From: Bacteroidota bacterium
GTDB taxonomy: Bacteria; Bacteroidota; Bacteroidia; NS11-12g; UBA955
Direction of reading: 5' to 3'
NCBI GenBank assembly: GCA_947450015.1
Contig: CANFUB010000047.1
Location: 1-13,042, forward strand
Length of the DNA: 13,042 nt
Position numbers and translations under genes: made by a program. This document shows positions 6,426-13,042 of this stretch, piece after piece (within the stretch, counting starts at the first letter, position 1; each line of letters begins with the position of its first letter). The notes beneath the pieces are model-generated. The model was not told where the DNA came from, made no database searches, and worked only from the letters and a program-made list of their open reading frames with translations.

Positions 6426-7757
6426 ATGAAAGAAAAAGCAGTCATTATTGGTGGTGGATTAAGTGGATCACTTTTGGCCATCTGTTTAGCTAAAAGGGGA
6501 TTTGAAGTTGAATTATACGAAAGACGCAATGATATGCGCACAGGTAAAACAGAAGCTGGACGTTCTATTAACCTTGCACTTTCTACCCGTGGAATAGAAG
6601 CATTGAAAAAAGTTGGTTTGGCCGATCAGGTTTTAGACGATGCCATTCCGATGGATGGTCGTCAAATGCACAGTAAGGCTGGCGAACTAAGTTATCAACC
6701 ATACGGCACAGCAGGTCAATACATCAACTCGGTTTCACGCGCAGGTTTGAATTTAAAATTAATTCAATTGGCGGGTGAATATCCCAATGTTAAATTGTTC
6801 TTTAATTGTAAATGCACTGAGGCCAATCTTAAAAACAATACTGCTATCATTCTTAAAGAGGATGGCACGGAGGTTCAAGTATCGGGCGATGTGATGTTCG
6901 GAACAGATGGCGCTTTCTCTGCTATTCGCAGCGAAATGCAGAAAACCAATCGCTTTAATTATTCTCAAAATTATGAGAACTACGGTTATAAAGAATTGGA
7001 AATTGCGCCAGGTAAAGATGGTAGTTTTCAAATCGAAAAGAACGCCCTTCATATTTGGCCACGTGGCGAATTTATGATGATAGCCCTACCAAATCCTGAA
7101 GGCAGTTTTACTTGTACTTTGTTTCTAGGATACGAAGGCACCCATAGTTTTGCCAACTTAAAAGATGAAGCGAGCGTGCTCGAATTTTTCAATACGTATT
7201 TTGCCGATGCAGTGCCGATGATGCCTGACTTGGTGAAAGACTTTATGGATAACCCAATTGGTAATTTGGTAACTGTGCGTTGTAACCCTTGGGTGGTAAA
7301 CCGTTTTGCTTTGGTAGGCGATGCGGCCCATGCCATCATTCCTTTTTATGGTCAAGGTATGAATTGCAGTTTTGAAGATGTAAAAGACTTGGATGATTTA
7401 ATCGAACAACATTATCCGAATTGGGACACTATTTTAGATGAATACCAAAAAGCCAGAATTATAAACGCCAATGCCATTGCCGACTTAGCTTGCAAAAACT
7501 TTGTTGAAATGCGCGATTTAGTGGGCCGCCCCGAGTTTATGAAGTTTAAACATGTGGAGCACGACCTTTGCGATTTGTATCCTGAGCATTTTAAGAGTCA
7601 GTATGAATTGGTAACGTTCAATACCACGCCCTACAGCTATGCGCAGGCACAAGGCGGTAAAAACGAAGCTTTGATAAATCATATTATTGAGGCAGGGCTC
7701 GATGCTGACTTAGGTAATAAATCACTCATTCTGCCGTTAATAGAAAAATACAAATAA
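6426..7757 (+). CDS. kmo: Kynurenine 3-monooxygenase
   Basis: A 443-residue FAD- and NADPH-dependent hydroxylase that converts L-kynurenine to 3-hydroxykynurenine, in tryptophan breakdown or the kynurenine route to quinolinate and NAD. The FAD dinucleotide fold has GGGLSG at 9-14 and Glu32 at the end of strand 2. The second FAD motif GDAAHA is at 298-303, followed by FYGQGMN at 307-313. The DG motif is at 161-162. By comparison with the Pseudomonas fluorescens enzyme, Arg79 (DGRQMH) and Tyr93 (QPYG) would bind the kynurenine carboxylate, and Tyr393 (SQYELVTF) would correspond to its Tyr404. No C-terminal membrane helix is visible, unlike the eukaryotic enzyme. No other kynurenine-pathway gene is in the window. 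The gene has its own promoter box and overlaps the next gene by one base. Confidence 0.93.
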   Translation: MKEKAVIIGGGLSGSLLAICLAKRGFEVELYERRNDMRTGKTEAGRSINLALSTRGIEALKKVGLADQVLDDAIPMDGRQMHSKAGELSYQPYGTAGQYINSVSRAGLNLKLIQLAGEYPNVKLFFNCKCTEANLKNNTAIILKEDGTEVQVSGDVMFGTDGAFSAIRSEMQKTNRFNYSQNYENYGYKELEIAPGKDGSFQIEKNALHIWPRGEFMMIALPNPEGSFTCTLFLGYEGTHSFANLKDEASVLEFFNTYFADAVPMMPDLVKDFMDNPIGNLVTVRCNPWVVNRFALVGDAAHAIIPFYGQGMNCSFEDVKDLDDLIEQHYPNWDTILDEYQKARIINANAIADLACKNFVEMRDLVGRPEFMKFKHVEHDLCDLYPEHFKSQYELVTFNTTPYSYAQAQGGKNEALINHIIEAGLDADLGNKSLILPLIEKYK

Positions 7758-8245
7758 TGAAAAACTTAGGAATCTTTGCCATTTTGATCATAGGATTAAG
7801 CGCTTGTTGCGGCAAAAGGTATGATCCCTATTTTTACGAAAATGCTTTGCAAATTAATTTGCATTACGGGCATAAAGGTTTTGCCAAAGCAGACACCGTG
7901 TTTGAAGTAACTTTTTATTACAACCGTTTGACAAGTAATGGTAGCGATTCATTCATTGTAACAGATTATACCAACGATTTATATTTCGCACAAAACGTTC
8001 CAGATAGTGCACGTCAAATTGCCATTAGCACCTTCGATTATTACAAAATAAAAATTAAAAGTCTCAGCAGTTCCTTTCAAGATTCTATTACCAATATTGG
8101 CTATTCCTATCGCCAAAAACACGAAGGCAATCGCAGATGTGGGTATAACCGTAAAATTTATTTTGATGTGCATGGCACCTACAAAAACAAAACGTATAAC
8201 AGTGGCAGCGATCCTTCTCTCGCCATTCTGGTTAAACCCCATTGA
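7757..8245 (+). CDS. Uncharacterised lipoprotein coupled to kmo
   Basis: A 162-residue protein I do not recognise. It has a short lysine-containing N-terminus, a hydrophobic stretch (about 4-14) and a lipobox LSAC at 14-17, so Cys17 should be lipidated after signal peptidase II cleavage. Cys18 follows directly, which is unusual. The mature part is polar, rich in Tyr, Phe, Asn and Ser, and reads as alternating beta strands, with a late cysteine in the segment RRCGYNRK (about 125-132). No membrane segments follow the anchor. The start ATG shares its A with the kmo stop codon (TAATG), so translation is likely coupled to that of kmo. A link to kynurenine metabolism would be inference from position only; a small beta-sandwich envelope protein is the safest description. 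Confidence 0.7.
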   Translation: MKNLGIFAILIIGLSACCGKRYDPYFYENALQINLHYGHKGFAKADTVFEVTFYYNRLTSNGSDSFIVTDYTNDLYFAQNVPDSARQIAISTFDYYKIKIKSLSSSFQDSITNIGYSYRQKHEGNRRCGYNRKIYFDVHGTYKNKTYNSGSDPSLAILVKPH

Positions 8246-8277
8246 TTAACACTTTTTGAAAAAACAGTCGATCTAAT

Positions 8278-9720
8278 TTGAGAAAAGTATTCGTTAAAAA
8301 TCTGGTCTTATTACAAGGGCTCAATTTAATTATTAAGCCTGTTTGGTTGTTAATTATCGACCGTATTGCACAGAACTCATTAGGTGCAGCCTATGGTGAA
8401 TACTTTATTATCCTTAACCTAACACTTTTGTTAAACATAGTGCTCGACTTAGGGATTCAAAATTATAATAACACTAAAGTGGCGGGCAATTCGCTTTTTT
8501 TCAAAGAGAATTTCACGTCTATCTTGTTGGCAAAATTCACTTTAAGTCTCGCCTATTTTGCCATTATCATGTACATCGGCATGCAGCGTGAAATGGATGC
8601 TAGCTTACTTTTAATTATTGGTCTCAATCAAATTATAACCTCCTTTATTCTCTATCTCAGAAGCAATATAAGTGGTTTGCAAAAATACACCATCGATAGT
8701 TTATTGTCTATTAGCGATAAAACATTTGCAATCCTATTCTGTATTGGTTTTTATTTCTTAAAACAAATTGATATTTGGCATTTTGCATTTGCTCAAATTG
8801 CAGGTTCTATTGTTACACTTTTCATCGCAGCTTATCTAAATATTCGGTATTGGGGTCATATTAAATCAGAAAGCAAACAGGGGCAACTCCAGCTCTTAAA
8901 TGTTTTAAAGAAGAGCATTCCCTATGCGCTGCTTTTTGCATTGATGGGCTTTTACACCCGTGCCGATGTGATGATGATGGATTGGTTGCTGCCTAAAAAT
9001 GAGGCCATTTTCCATTCCAGTATATATGCACAAAGTTTCCGTTTACTCGATGCTGCATGTATGTTTGCTATGTTGTTCTCTGGTCTGCTCTTGCCCATGT
9101 TTGCTAGGTTATTGGCCGAACAACAGGACATCAAGCCATTGACCGAACTATCGGTTAAACTGCTCATGGTAATTGCCATTCCAGTAGCCTTAGCAGCGCA
9201 TTTCTTTGGCGAAAAAATAATGCTTGCCATGTATGAATTTAATGATATCGAGGAAGTCATTTTATCGGGCCAAGTATTTGGGAACATCCTATTCTGTTTT
9301 ATACCGATGTGCCTCGTGTATACATTCGGCACCTTACTAACTGCCAAAGGCGATATCAAAGCCATGAACATTTTTGCACTAATTGCCCTTACTGTGAATG
9401 TGGGTCTGAATTTAATATTGATTCCCAAATACCAATCGCATGGTGCTTCCTATAGTTCGTTGATTACACAAACCATTTTTGCAGGGCTTTGCACGGCAAG
9501 GTGTTTTTATCTATTTAAATTTAAATTCCATATAAAAACAGGCCTACAATTCTGTGTTTTGATTGTTTGCTTATTTGGTGTATTCTTCCTTGTTAAAGGT
9601 CTCAGCAGTATATGGATAAGCCTAGGAATCTATGGAATTGGAAGTGCACTTTTGGTATTAGCCTTGCGCATCTTTGACATTGGCAACCTGTTGAAAATAT
9701 TGGGTATCAACAAACAATAA
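8278..9720 (+). CDS. Wzx-type polysaccharide flippase (MOP superfamily), TTG start
   Basis: A 480-residue polytopic membrane protein with about 12-14 hydrophobic segments and no signal peptide, as in oligosaccharide flippases that move lipid-linked glycan units across the inner membrane. The N-terminus has the family-like pattern KPVWLLIIDRIAQNSLG (about 20-36) and LDLGIQNYNN at about 56-65. A central charged helix region contains YTRADVMMMDWLL, like the MOP-family segment at the start of the second half. The start is TTG at 8278: the frame is closed upstream by TGA at 8257-8259, no ATG or GTG lies between, and the first internal ATG is near codon 98, past several helices. It lies 32 nt after the lipoprotein gene and I see no clear promoter there. 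The substrate is unknown. Confidence 0.85.
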   Translation: MRKVFVKNLVLLQGLNLIIKPVWLLIIDRIAQNSLGAAYGEYFIILNLTLLLNIVLDLGIQNYNNTKVAGNSLFFKENFTSILLAKFTLSLAYFAIIMYIGMQREMDASLLLIIGLNQIITSFILYLRSNISGLQKYTIDSLLSISDKTFAILFCIGFYFLKQIDIWHFAFAQIAGSIVTLFIAAYLNIRYWGHIKSESKQGQLQLLNVLKKSIPYALLFALMGFYTRADVMMMDWLLPKNEAIFHSSIYAQSFRLLDAACMFAMLFSGLLLPMFARLLAEQQDIKPLTELSVKLLMVIAIPVALAAHFFGEKIMLAMYEFNDIEEVILSGQVFGNILFCFIPMCLVYTFGTLLTAKGDIKAMNIFALIALTVNVGLNLILIPKYQSHGASYSSLITQTIFAGLCTARCFYLFKFKFHIKTGLQFCVLIVCLFGVFFLVKGLSSIWISLGIYGIGSALLVLALRIFDIGNLLKILGINKQ

Positions 9721-9763
9721 TTTCATTTTTCACGCGTTGCATCCAATCAATGCTCAATTTTAC

Positions 9764-9771
9764 TATTTTTG
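9764..9771 (+). promoter_or_regulatory. Bacteroidota -7 promoter box (TATTTTTG) for the Wzz gene
   Basis: TATTTTTG is an exact TAnnTTTG match. A possible -33 TTG sits at 9737-9739, with a 24-nt spacer that is somewhat long. Transcription would begin near 9777, leaving a leader of about 20 nt before the ATG at 9797. The box lies inside the frame extension that starts at TTG 9737, which argues against that start. It resembles the ABC-F box in being followed by CAC (TTTGCAC in both). Confidence 0.55.
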
Positions 9772-9796
9772 CACACTTAATTTTACTACATCAAGC

Positions 9797-10822
9797 ATGC
9801 AAAATCAATTTGAAGAACAAAGCTCAAAAAACGGATTAATTACTTTTAATGATGTGTTAGCATTGTTTATGCGCTGGAAACGCCAACTTGTAATTGTCGG
9901 TATTTCGGCCATTGTTTTATCGGCTGCTCTTTCATACCTTATTACGCCTAAATACAAAGCCTCTGTTATTTTTTATCCAACCACCAATAACTCTATTAGT
10001 AATGCCTTGTTAACCGATTTAAACCAAAGACAAAAAGATCCATTGGAATTTGGTGAGGAAGAAGAAGCAGAAAAAGCTTTACAAATTTTGCAATCATCGC
10101 GCCTAACCGAGCGTTTGATTAAAAACTTCAACTTAATGAAGCATTATAAAATTGATGAGAACAGCAGTTTAAAAAATACCAAACTTCAAAATAAAATTGA
10201 ATCGAACATTAGCTATAGCCGTACCCGTTATTTATCAATCAAAATTGATGTATTAGACGAAGACCCAAACACTGCGGCAGACATTGCCAATGGTATTGCG
10301 AATTTATACGATACCATTAAGAATGAAATTCAACAAGAGGTAGCCGTGCCTGCCTTGGCCATTATGAAACGCGCCCTTGATAGCAAACAACAAGAGGTGA
10401 ACGACATTAAAGGCAAAATGCAAAAAATTGGTGAAGACGGTGTTACCAACTATGAAGAACAATCGAGAGCCTTGGCCGAAGAAATATACAAAGCCCGCTC
10501 ACGTGGCGATATGGGTAAGGTGAATGATTTAATGCAAGAACAAAAAAACTTGGTGCAATTTGGTGGCGAGTTCACTTCATTAACCGAAACATTGGTACTC
10601 GAATTAGAAAAACTATCCGACCTACAACAAAAATACGAGAAAGCTGAGATTGACGTAAAAGAGAGATTAAACAATAAATTTACTGTAAGTGCCGCTGGTG
10701 CTGCTGAACAAAGAGCTTACCCTGTTAGAAAATTAATTGTGTTGGTTGCATTGATCTCTGCCTTAGCTGCTGCCTCAATCTTCTTTGCCATCTATGAGAA
10801 AATTAAAGGAGTAAAAGCCTAA
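9797..10822 (+). CDS. Wzz-type polysaccharide chain-length protein
   Basis: A 341-residue inner-membrane co-polymerase. It has two membrane segments, at about 30-49 and 312-331, with a long periplasmic part between them, the classic Wzz/PCP architecture. The N-terminal block TFNDVLALFMRWKR ahead of TM1 and the stretch ITPKYKASVIFYP after it are typical Wzz-domain features. Residues about 175-295 are rich in Lys, Glu and Gln and should be helical coiled coil. There is an acidic cluster at about 84-92. No tyrosine-kinase domain follows TM2, so it is not a BY-kinase fusion; the protein ends with a short basic tail. The start ATG 9797 is chosen over TTG 9737 because the promoter box overlaps that extension. 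Such proteins control the length of the polymer made by Wzy. The Wzy-like gene starts one base after its stop. Confidence 0.87.
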   Translation: MQNQFEEQSSKNGLITFNDVLALFMRWKRQLVIVGISAIVLSAALSYLITPKYKASVIFYPTTNNSISNALLTDLNQRQKDPLEFGEEEEAEKALQILQSSRLTERLIKNFNLMKHYKIDENSSLKNTKLQNKIESNISYSRTRYLSIKIDVLDEDPNTAADIANGIANLYDTIKNEIQQEVAVPALAIMKRALDSKQQEVNDIKGKMQKIGEDGVTNYEEQSRALAEEIYKARSRGDMGKVNDLMQEQKNLVQFGGEFTSLTETLVLELEKLSDLQQKYEKAEIDVKERLNNKFTVSAAGAAEQRAYPVRKLIVLVALISALAAASIFFAIYEKIKGVKA

Positions 10823-10823
10823 A

Positions 10824-12308
10824 TTGTCTTCATCACGCCACATATTTAATTACGATATCAAAACTTTATTATTAAAGTTTGTACTCCCTTTAATGGCCAT
10901 TATCTTAACGGCCATTTATTTTGAGTTGTATGTGATTGCCTTGGTTCCCTTTGCCATCGGTCTTATTTTTCTTTGTGTTTACAATCCAAGTTTCTATGTC
11001 TTATTAATTTGCTTTTCTGTTCCTCTTTCTGTATTTGTAAAAGATGTTGGCGGTGGACTCGGTTTATCCTTGCCCACAGAGCCCATGATATGGCTGTTGT
11101 TCATCCTTTATTTTTACCAACTCATTATTAAAGGTGAATTCAATATACGCTTGTTAAAAACACCTTTGGTAATGGCCATCCTCATTAATTTATTTTGGAT
11201 GTTCATTACAGTTTGCACCAGCACCATGCCTTTTGTTTCGCTTAAATATTTTATAGCGCGCACCTGGTTTTTAATGACCTTCTTTTTCTTCTTACTTAAA
11301 ATATTCGAGTCGCCTTCGAACATGAGACGTTATTTATCATATATGATTTATGGCACTTTTATCATTGTTAGTATTACGGTTTTAAAGCACGCCAATGAAG
11401 GCTTTTCGCGTGGTTGGGGTTACAGCATTATGCAACCCTTTTTCGAAGACCACACCATCTATTCAGCTTATATTTCATTCTTTGTACCACCTGCTATCAT
11501 GTTTGCCATGCGCGGCAACTGGTTTAATTTCAATGGTTTTCAACGCTATGTTTTTGCATTCATTGCGCTGGTACTTTTAGTGGGCATTGTATTCTCTTAT
11601 ACCCGAGCCTCGTGGTTGAGTTTATTGGTGGCCATGGGTTTTTATTTCATTATAAAACTAAAAGTAAAATTCAGTAGCATGATGGTCGTTCTAGGTTTGG
11701 TTGCCATTATTGGATTCATCAAACAAGATCAATTGCTCTACAGCCTCGAAAGCAATAAACAAGGCAGTGCCGATGATTTAGAATCGCATGCACAATCGGT
11801 TTCGAATATTACCACCGACCCCTCTAACCTCGAACGTGTGAACCGTTGGCATTGCGCCATCTTAATGTTCAAGGAAAAACCCATCACTGGTTTTGGTCCG
11901 GGCACCTACACTTTTAAATATGCACCTTTTCAACGCCCTGAGGATTTAACTTTAATTAGTACCAACAGTGGTGACTTAGGCAATACGCACAGCGAATATT
12001 TCAATGCCTTATCAGAAATGGGCTTGCCCGGTTTCTTAAGTTGGTTGGCAGTGTTTCTGCTCTCTGTTGCTTTGGGTTTAAATATTATTTACGATGAAAA
12101 AAGATGGCCTTGGCAGCGCAGTTTGGCCACCGCAGTATTATTGGGACTCATTACTTATTATGTGCACGCTCTCTTAAACAATTACAGCGATTTCGATAAA
12201 ATAGCTGCACCACTCTGGGGTTTCATGGCGATATTGGTTGCTATTAAATACTATCAACCCAAAGAAAACATTTCAGTTGATGGTACTTCAGAAATAACAA
12301 AAGATTAA
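10824..12308 (+). CDS. O-antigen ligase/polymerase family membrane protein (Wzy/WaaL-like), TTG start
   Basis: A 494-residue polytopic protein with roughly 10-12 membrane segments. The O-antigen ligase (Wzy_C) signature is present: SYTRASW at 258-264, then a large periplasmic loop at about 300-405 containing RWHCAILMFKEKPITGFGPG (about 341-360), and THSEYFNALSEMGLPGF at 388-404. Arg261 and the loop His389 correspond in kind to residues important in WaaL and Wzy enzymes. These proteins join or polymerise undecaprenyl-linked glycans in the periplasm; ligase and polymerase cannot be told apart from sequence alone. Translation most likely starts at TTG 10824, one base after the wzz stop (TAAATTG). 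The next in-frame ATG would remove the first helix, and AGGAG lies 12 nt upstream of the TTG, inside wzz. It is probably translationally coupled to wzz. Confidence 0.85.
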   Translation: MSSSRHIFNYDIKTLLLKFVLPLMAIILTAIYFELYVIALVPFAIGLIFLCVYNPSFYVLLICFSVPLSVFVKDVGGGLGLSLPTEPMIWLLFILYFYQLIIKGEFNIRLLKTPLVMAILINLFWMFITVCTSTMPFVSLKYFIARTWFLMTFFFFLLKIFESPSNMRRYLSYMIYGTFIIVSITVLKHANEGFSRGWGYSIMQPFFEDHTIYSAYISFFVPPAIMFAMRGNWFNFNGFQRYVFAFIALVLLVGIVFSYTRASWLSLLVAMGFYFIIKLKVKFSSMMVVLGLVAIIGFIKQDQLLYSLESNKQGSADDLESHAQSVSNITTDPSNLERVNRWHCAILMFKEKPITGFGPGTYTFKYAPFQRPEDLTLISTNSGDLGNTHSEYFNALSEMGLPGFLSWLAVFLLSVALGLNIIYDEKRWPWQRSLATAVLLGLITYYVHALLNNYSDFDKIAAPLWGFMAILVAIKYYQPKENISVDGTSEITKD

Positions 12309-12309
12309 T

Positions 12310-12317
12310 TACTTTCG
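12310..12317 (+). promoter_or_regulatory. Weak Bacteroidota-like -7 box (TACTTTCG) before the permease gene
   Basis: TACTTTCG matches TAnnTTTG at all fixed positions but one (C for T). It lies directly after the wzy stop and 22 nt before the proposed TTG start of the permease, a spacing similar to that at the Wzz gene. No suitable -33 element is visible. It could separate the permease from the polysaccharide genes, but the match is weak. Confidence 0.3.
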
Positions 12318-12339
12318 TGAGGTAAGCGCATTATTCAAT

Positions 12340-13042
12340 TTGTTTAAAAATTCACCCGTACTCCGCAAAATATTCAAGCATCCATTGGGACTTATTGGGA
12401 TGGTGATAATATTGTTTTGTGTTGTCATTAGTCTCCTTGGATATGCCATTACCCCTGATAAAACAAAGCATGCCAATGCTATTAATTTACCCATTGCCTT
12501 GCTAAAACCGGGCACTAAAATCCAATTTCTTGAAATCGGTGAAGCACCAAAATCATTTGGCAATTTTATCAATGGCGAAACCGAATCTGTCAAACAAATA
12601 GCCATTACCAATTATCAATTAAGCAATGATACACTCACCATCGACTTGTATAATGGTGGCCTTGAAACCAGCTTAAAAGAAAAATATGCAATCTCTAAAA
12701 TTGAACCTTACCGCTTTATCTCCAAAACATTTTGGTTGGGCACCGACGGTTTGGGTCGCGACCTACTAAGTCGCTTACTCATTGGTACGCGTATTTCCCT
12801 ATCAGTGGGCATTGTATCGGTTATCCTCTCCTTACTCATTGGCACCCTATTGGGTTTAATGGCAGGTTATTTTAGAGGCATTACCGATCATATTATTTCA
12901 TGGCTGATGAATGTGATTTGGAGTTTGCCAACTATGCTTTTAGTGGTGGCCATTAGCTTTGCATTGGGCAAAGGTTTTTGGCAAATTTTCATCGCCATAG
13001 GCTTAAGCAGTTGGGTTGAAGTAGCGCGTGTTGTGCGCGGTC
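12340..13042 (+). CDS. DppC/OppC-type ABC transporter permease, 3' end outside the window
   Basis: The frame is open from 12298 to the end of the window without a stop, giving about 234 residues from TTG 12340. It starts with an OppC_N-like region (KHPLGLIGMV, then a membrane segment at about residues 20-37). After a soluble insert of about 90-100 residues comes the conserved motif LGTDGLGRDLLSRLLIGTR, which precedes the first core helix in peptide and nickel permeases. Further helices follow, and the EAA-like coupling loop begins at WVEVARVVRG when the window ends. Such proteins form the inner-membrane channel for oligopeptides, dipeptides or nickel with a DppB-type partner and ATPases. No upstream ATG or GTG is in frame; the first ATG would cut into the membrane segment, so TTG 12340 is the best start, with some uncertainty. 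The partner genes are not in the window. Confidence 0.85.
   Translation, partial: MFKNSPVLRKIFKHPLGLIGMVIILFCVVISLLGYAITPDKTKHANAINLPIALLKPGTKIQFLEIGEAPKSFGNFINGETESVKQIAITNYQLSNDTLTIDLYNGGLETSLKEKYAISKIEPYRFISKTFWLGTDGLGRDLLSRLLIGTRISLSVGIVSVILSLLIGTLLGLMAGYFRGITDHIISWLMNVIWSLPTMLLVVAISFALGKGFWQIFIAIGLSSWVEVARVVRG

Noticed and set aside
8273..8280. TAATTTG as a -7 box for the flippase gene
   Set aside because: It lacks one base of the TAnnTTTG spacing and overlaps the proposed start codon itself, so it cannot serve as this gene's promoter.
8952..9428. Open frame of 158 residues on the minus strand
   Set aside because: It lies wholly inside the flippase gene, has no promoter or family-like sequence, and mirrors the codon pattern of the + strand gene.
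12309..12611. Open frame of 100 residues on the minus strand
   Set aside because: It is antisense to the clearly recognisable permease reading frame, which is open through the whole stretch.

Overview
The window reads as a chromosomal stretch from a member of the Bacteroidota. Three things point there: a multicopper oxidase with a C-terminal type IX secretion (Por) sorting domain, promoter boxes of the Bacteroidota form TAnnTTTG just ahead of several genes, and little sign of Shine-Dalgarno sequences. The DNA is AT-rich. Every gene I can support lies on the + strand, and I see no rRNA, tRNA, CRISPR array, transposase or phage gene. I cannot fix the organism below phylum.

Layout. (1) Bases 1-1168: the 3' end of a phosphohexomutase gene, followed 4 nt later by a DUF2279 (YfiM-like) envelope protein. 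(2) 1240-3727: an ABC-F translation-factor ATPase with its own promoter, then a repeat-bearing intergenic gap, then a TrmN6-type tRNA methyltransferase. (3) 3904-6211: a tightly coupled pair, a T9SS-targeted multicopper oxidase and an exported peroxiredoxin-like CxxC protein. (4) 6405-8245: kynurenine 3-monooxygenase with its own promoter box, overlapping by one base an uncharacterised lipoprotein. (5) 8278-12308: a compact polysaccharide assembly trio with a Wzx-type flippase, a Wzz-type chain-length protein and a Wzy/WaaL-type ligase or polymerase, with no glycosyltransferases in between. (6) 12340 to the end: the 5' part of a DppC/OppC-type ABC permease.

How the genes fit together. Several junctions suggest translational coupling: the mutase and DUF2279 gene (4 nt), the oxidase and thiol protein (TAAGATG), kmo and the lipoprotein (TAATG), and wzz and wzy (TAAATTG). 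The flippase, the ligase/polymerase and probably the permease appear to start with TTG. Conversely, TTG-based extensions of the ABC-F and Wzz frames run through promoter boxes, so I moved those starts to the downstream ATG codons at 1278 and 9797.

The most notable points are an ABC-F protein whose degenerate motifs all fall in one of its two composite ATP sites, the secreted oxidase/thiol-protein pair, the unknown lipoprotein coupled to kmo, and the minimal Wzx-Wzz-Wzy module. I do not see a clear new defence system or mobile system; most of the window is ordinary Bacteroidota chromosome.
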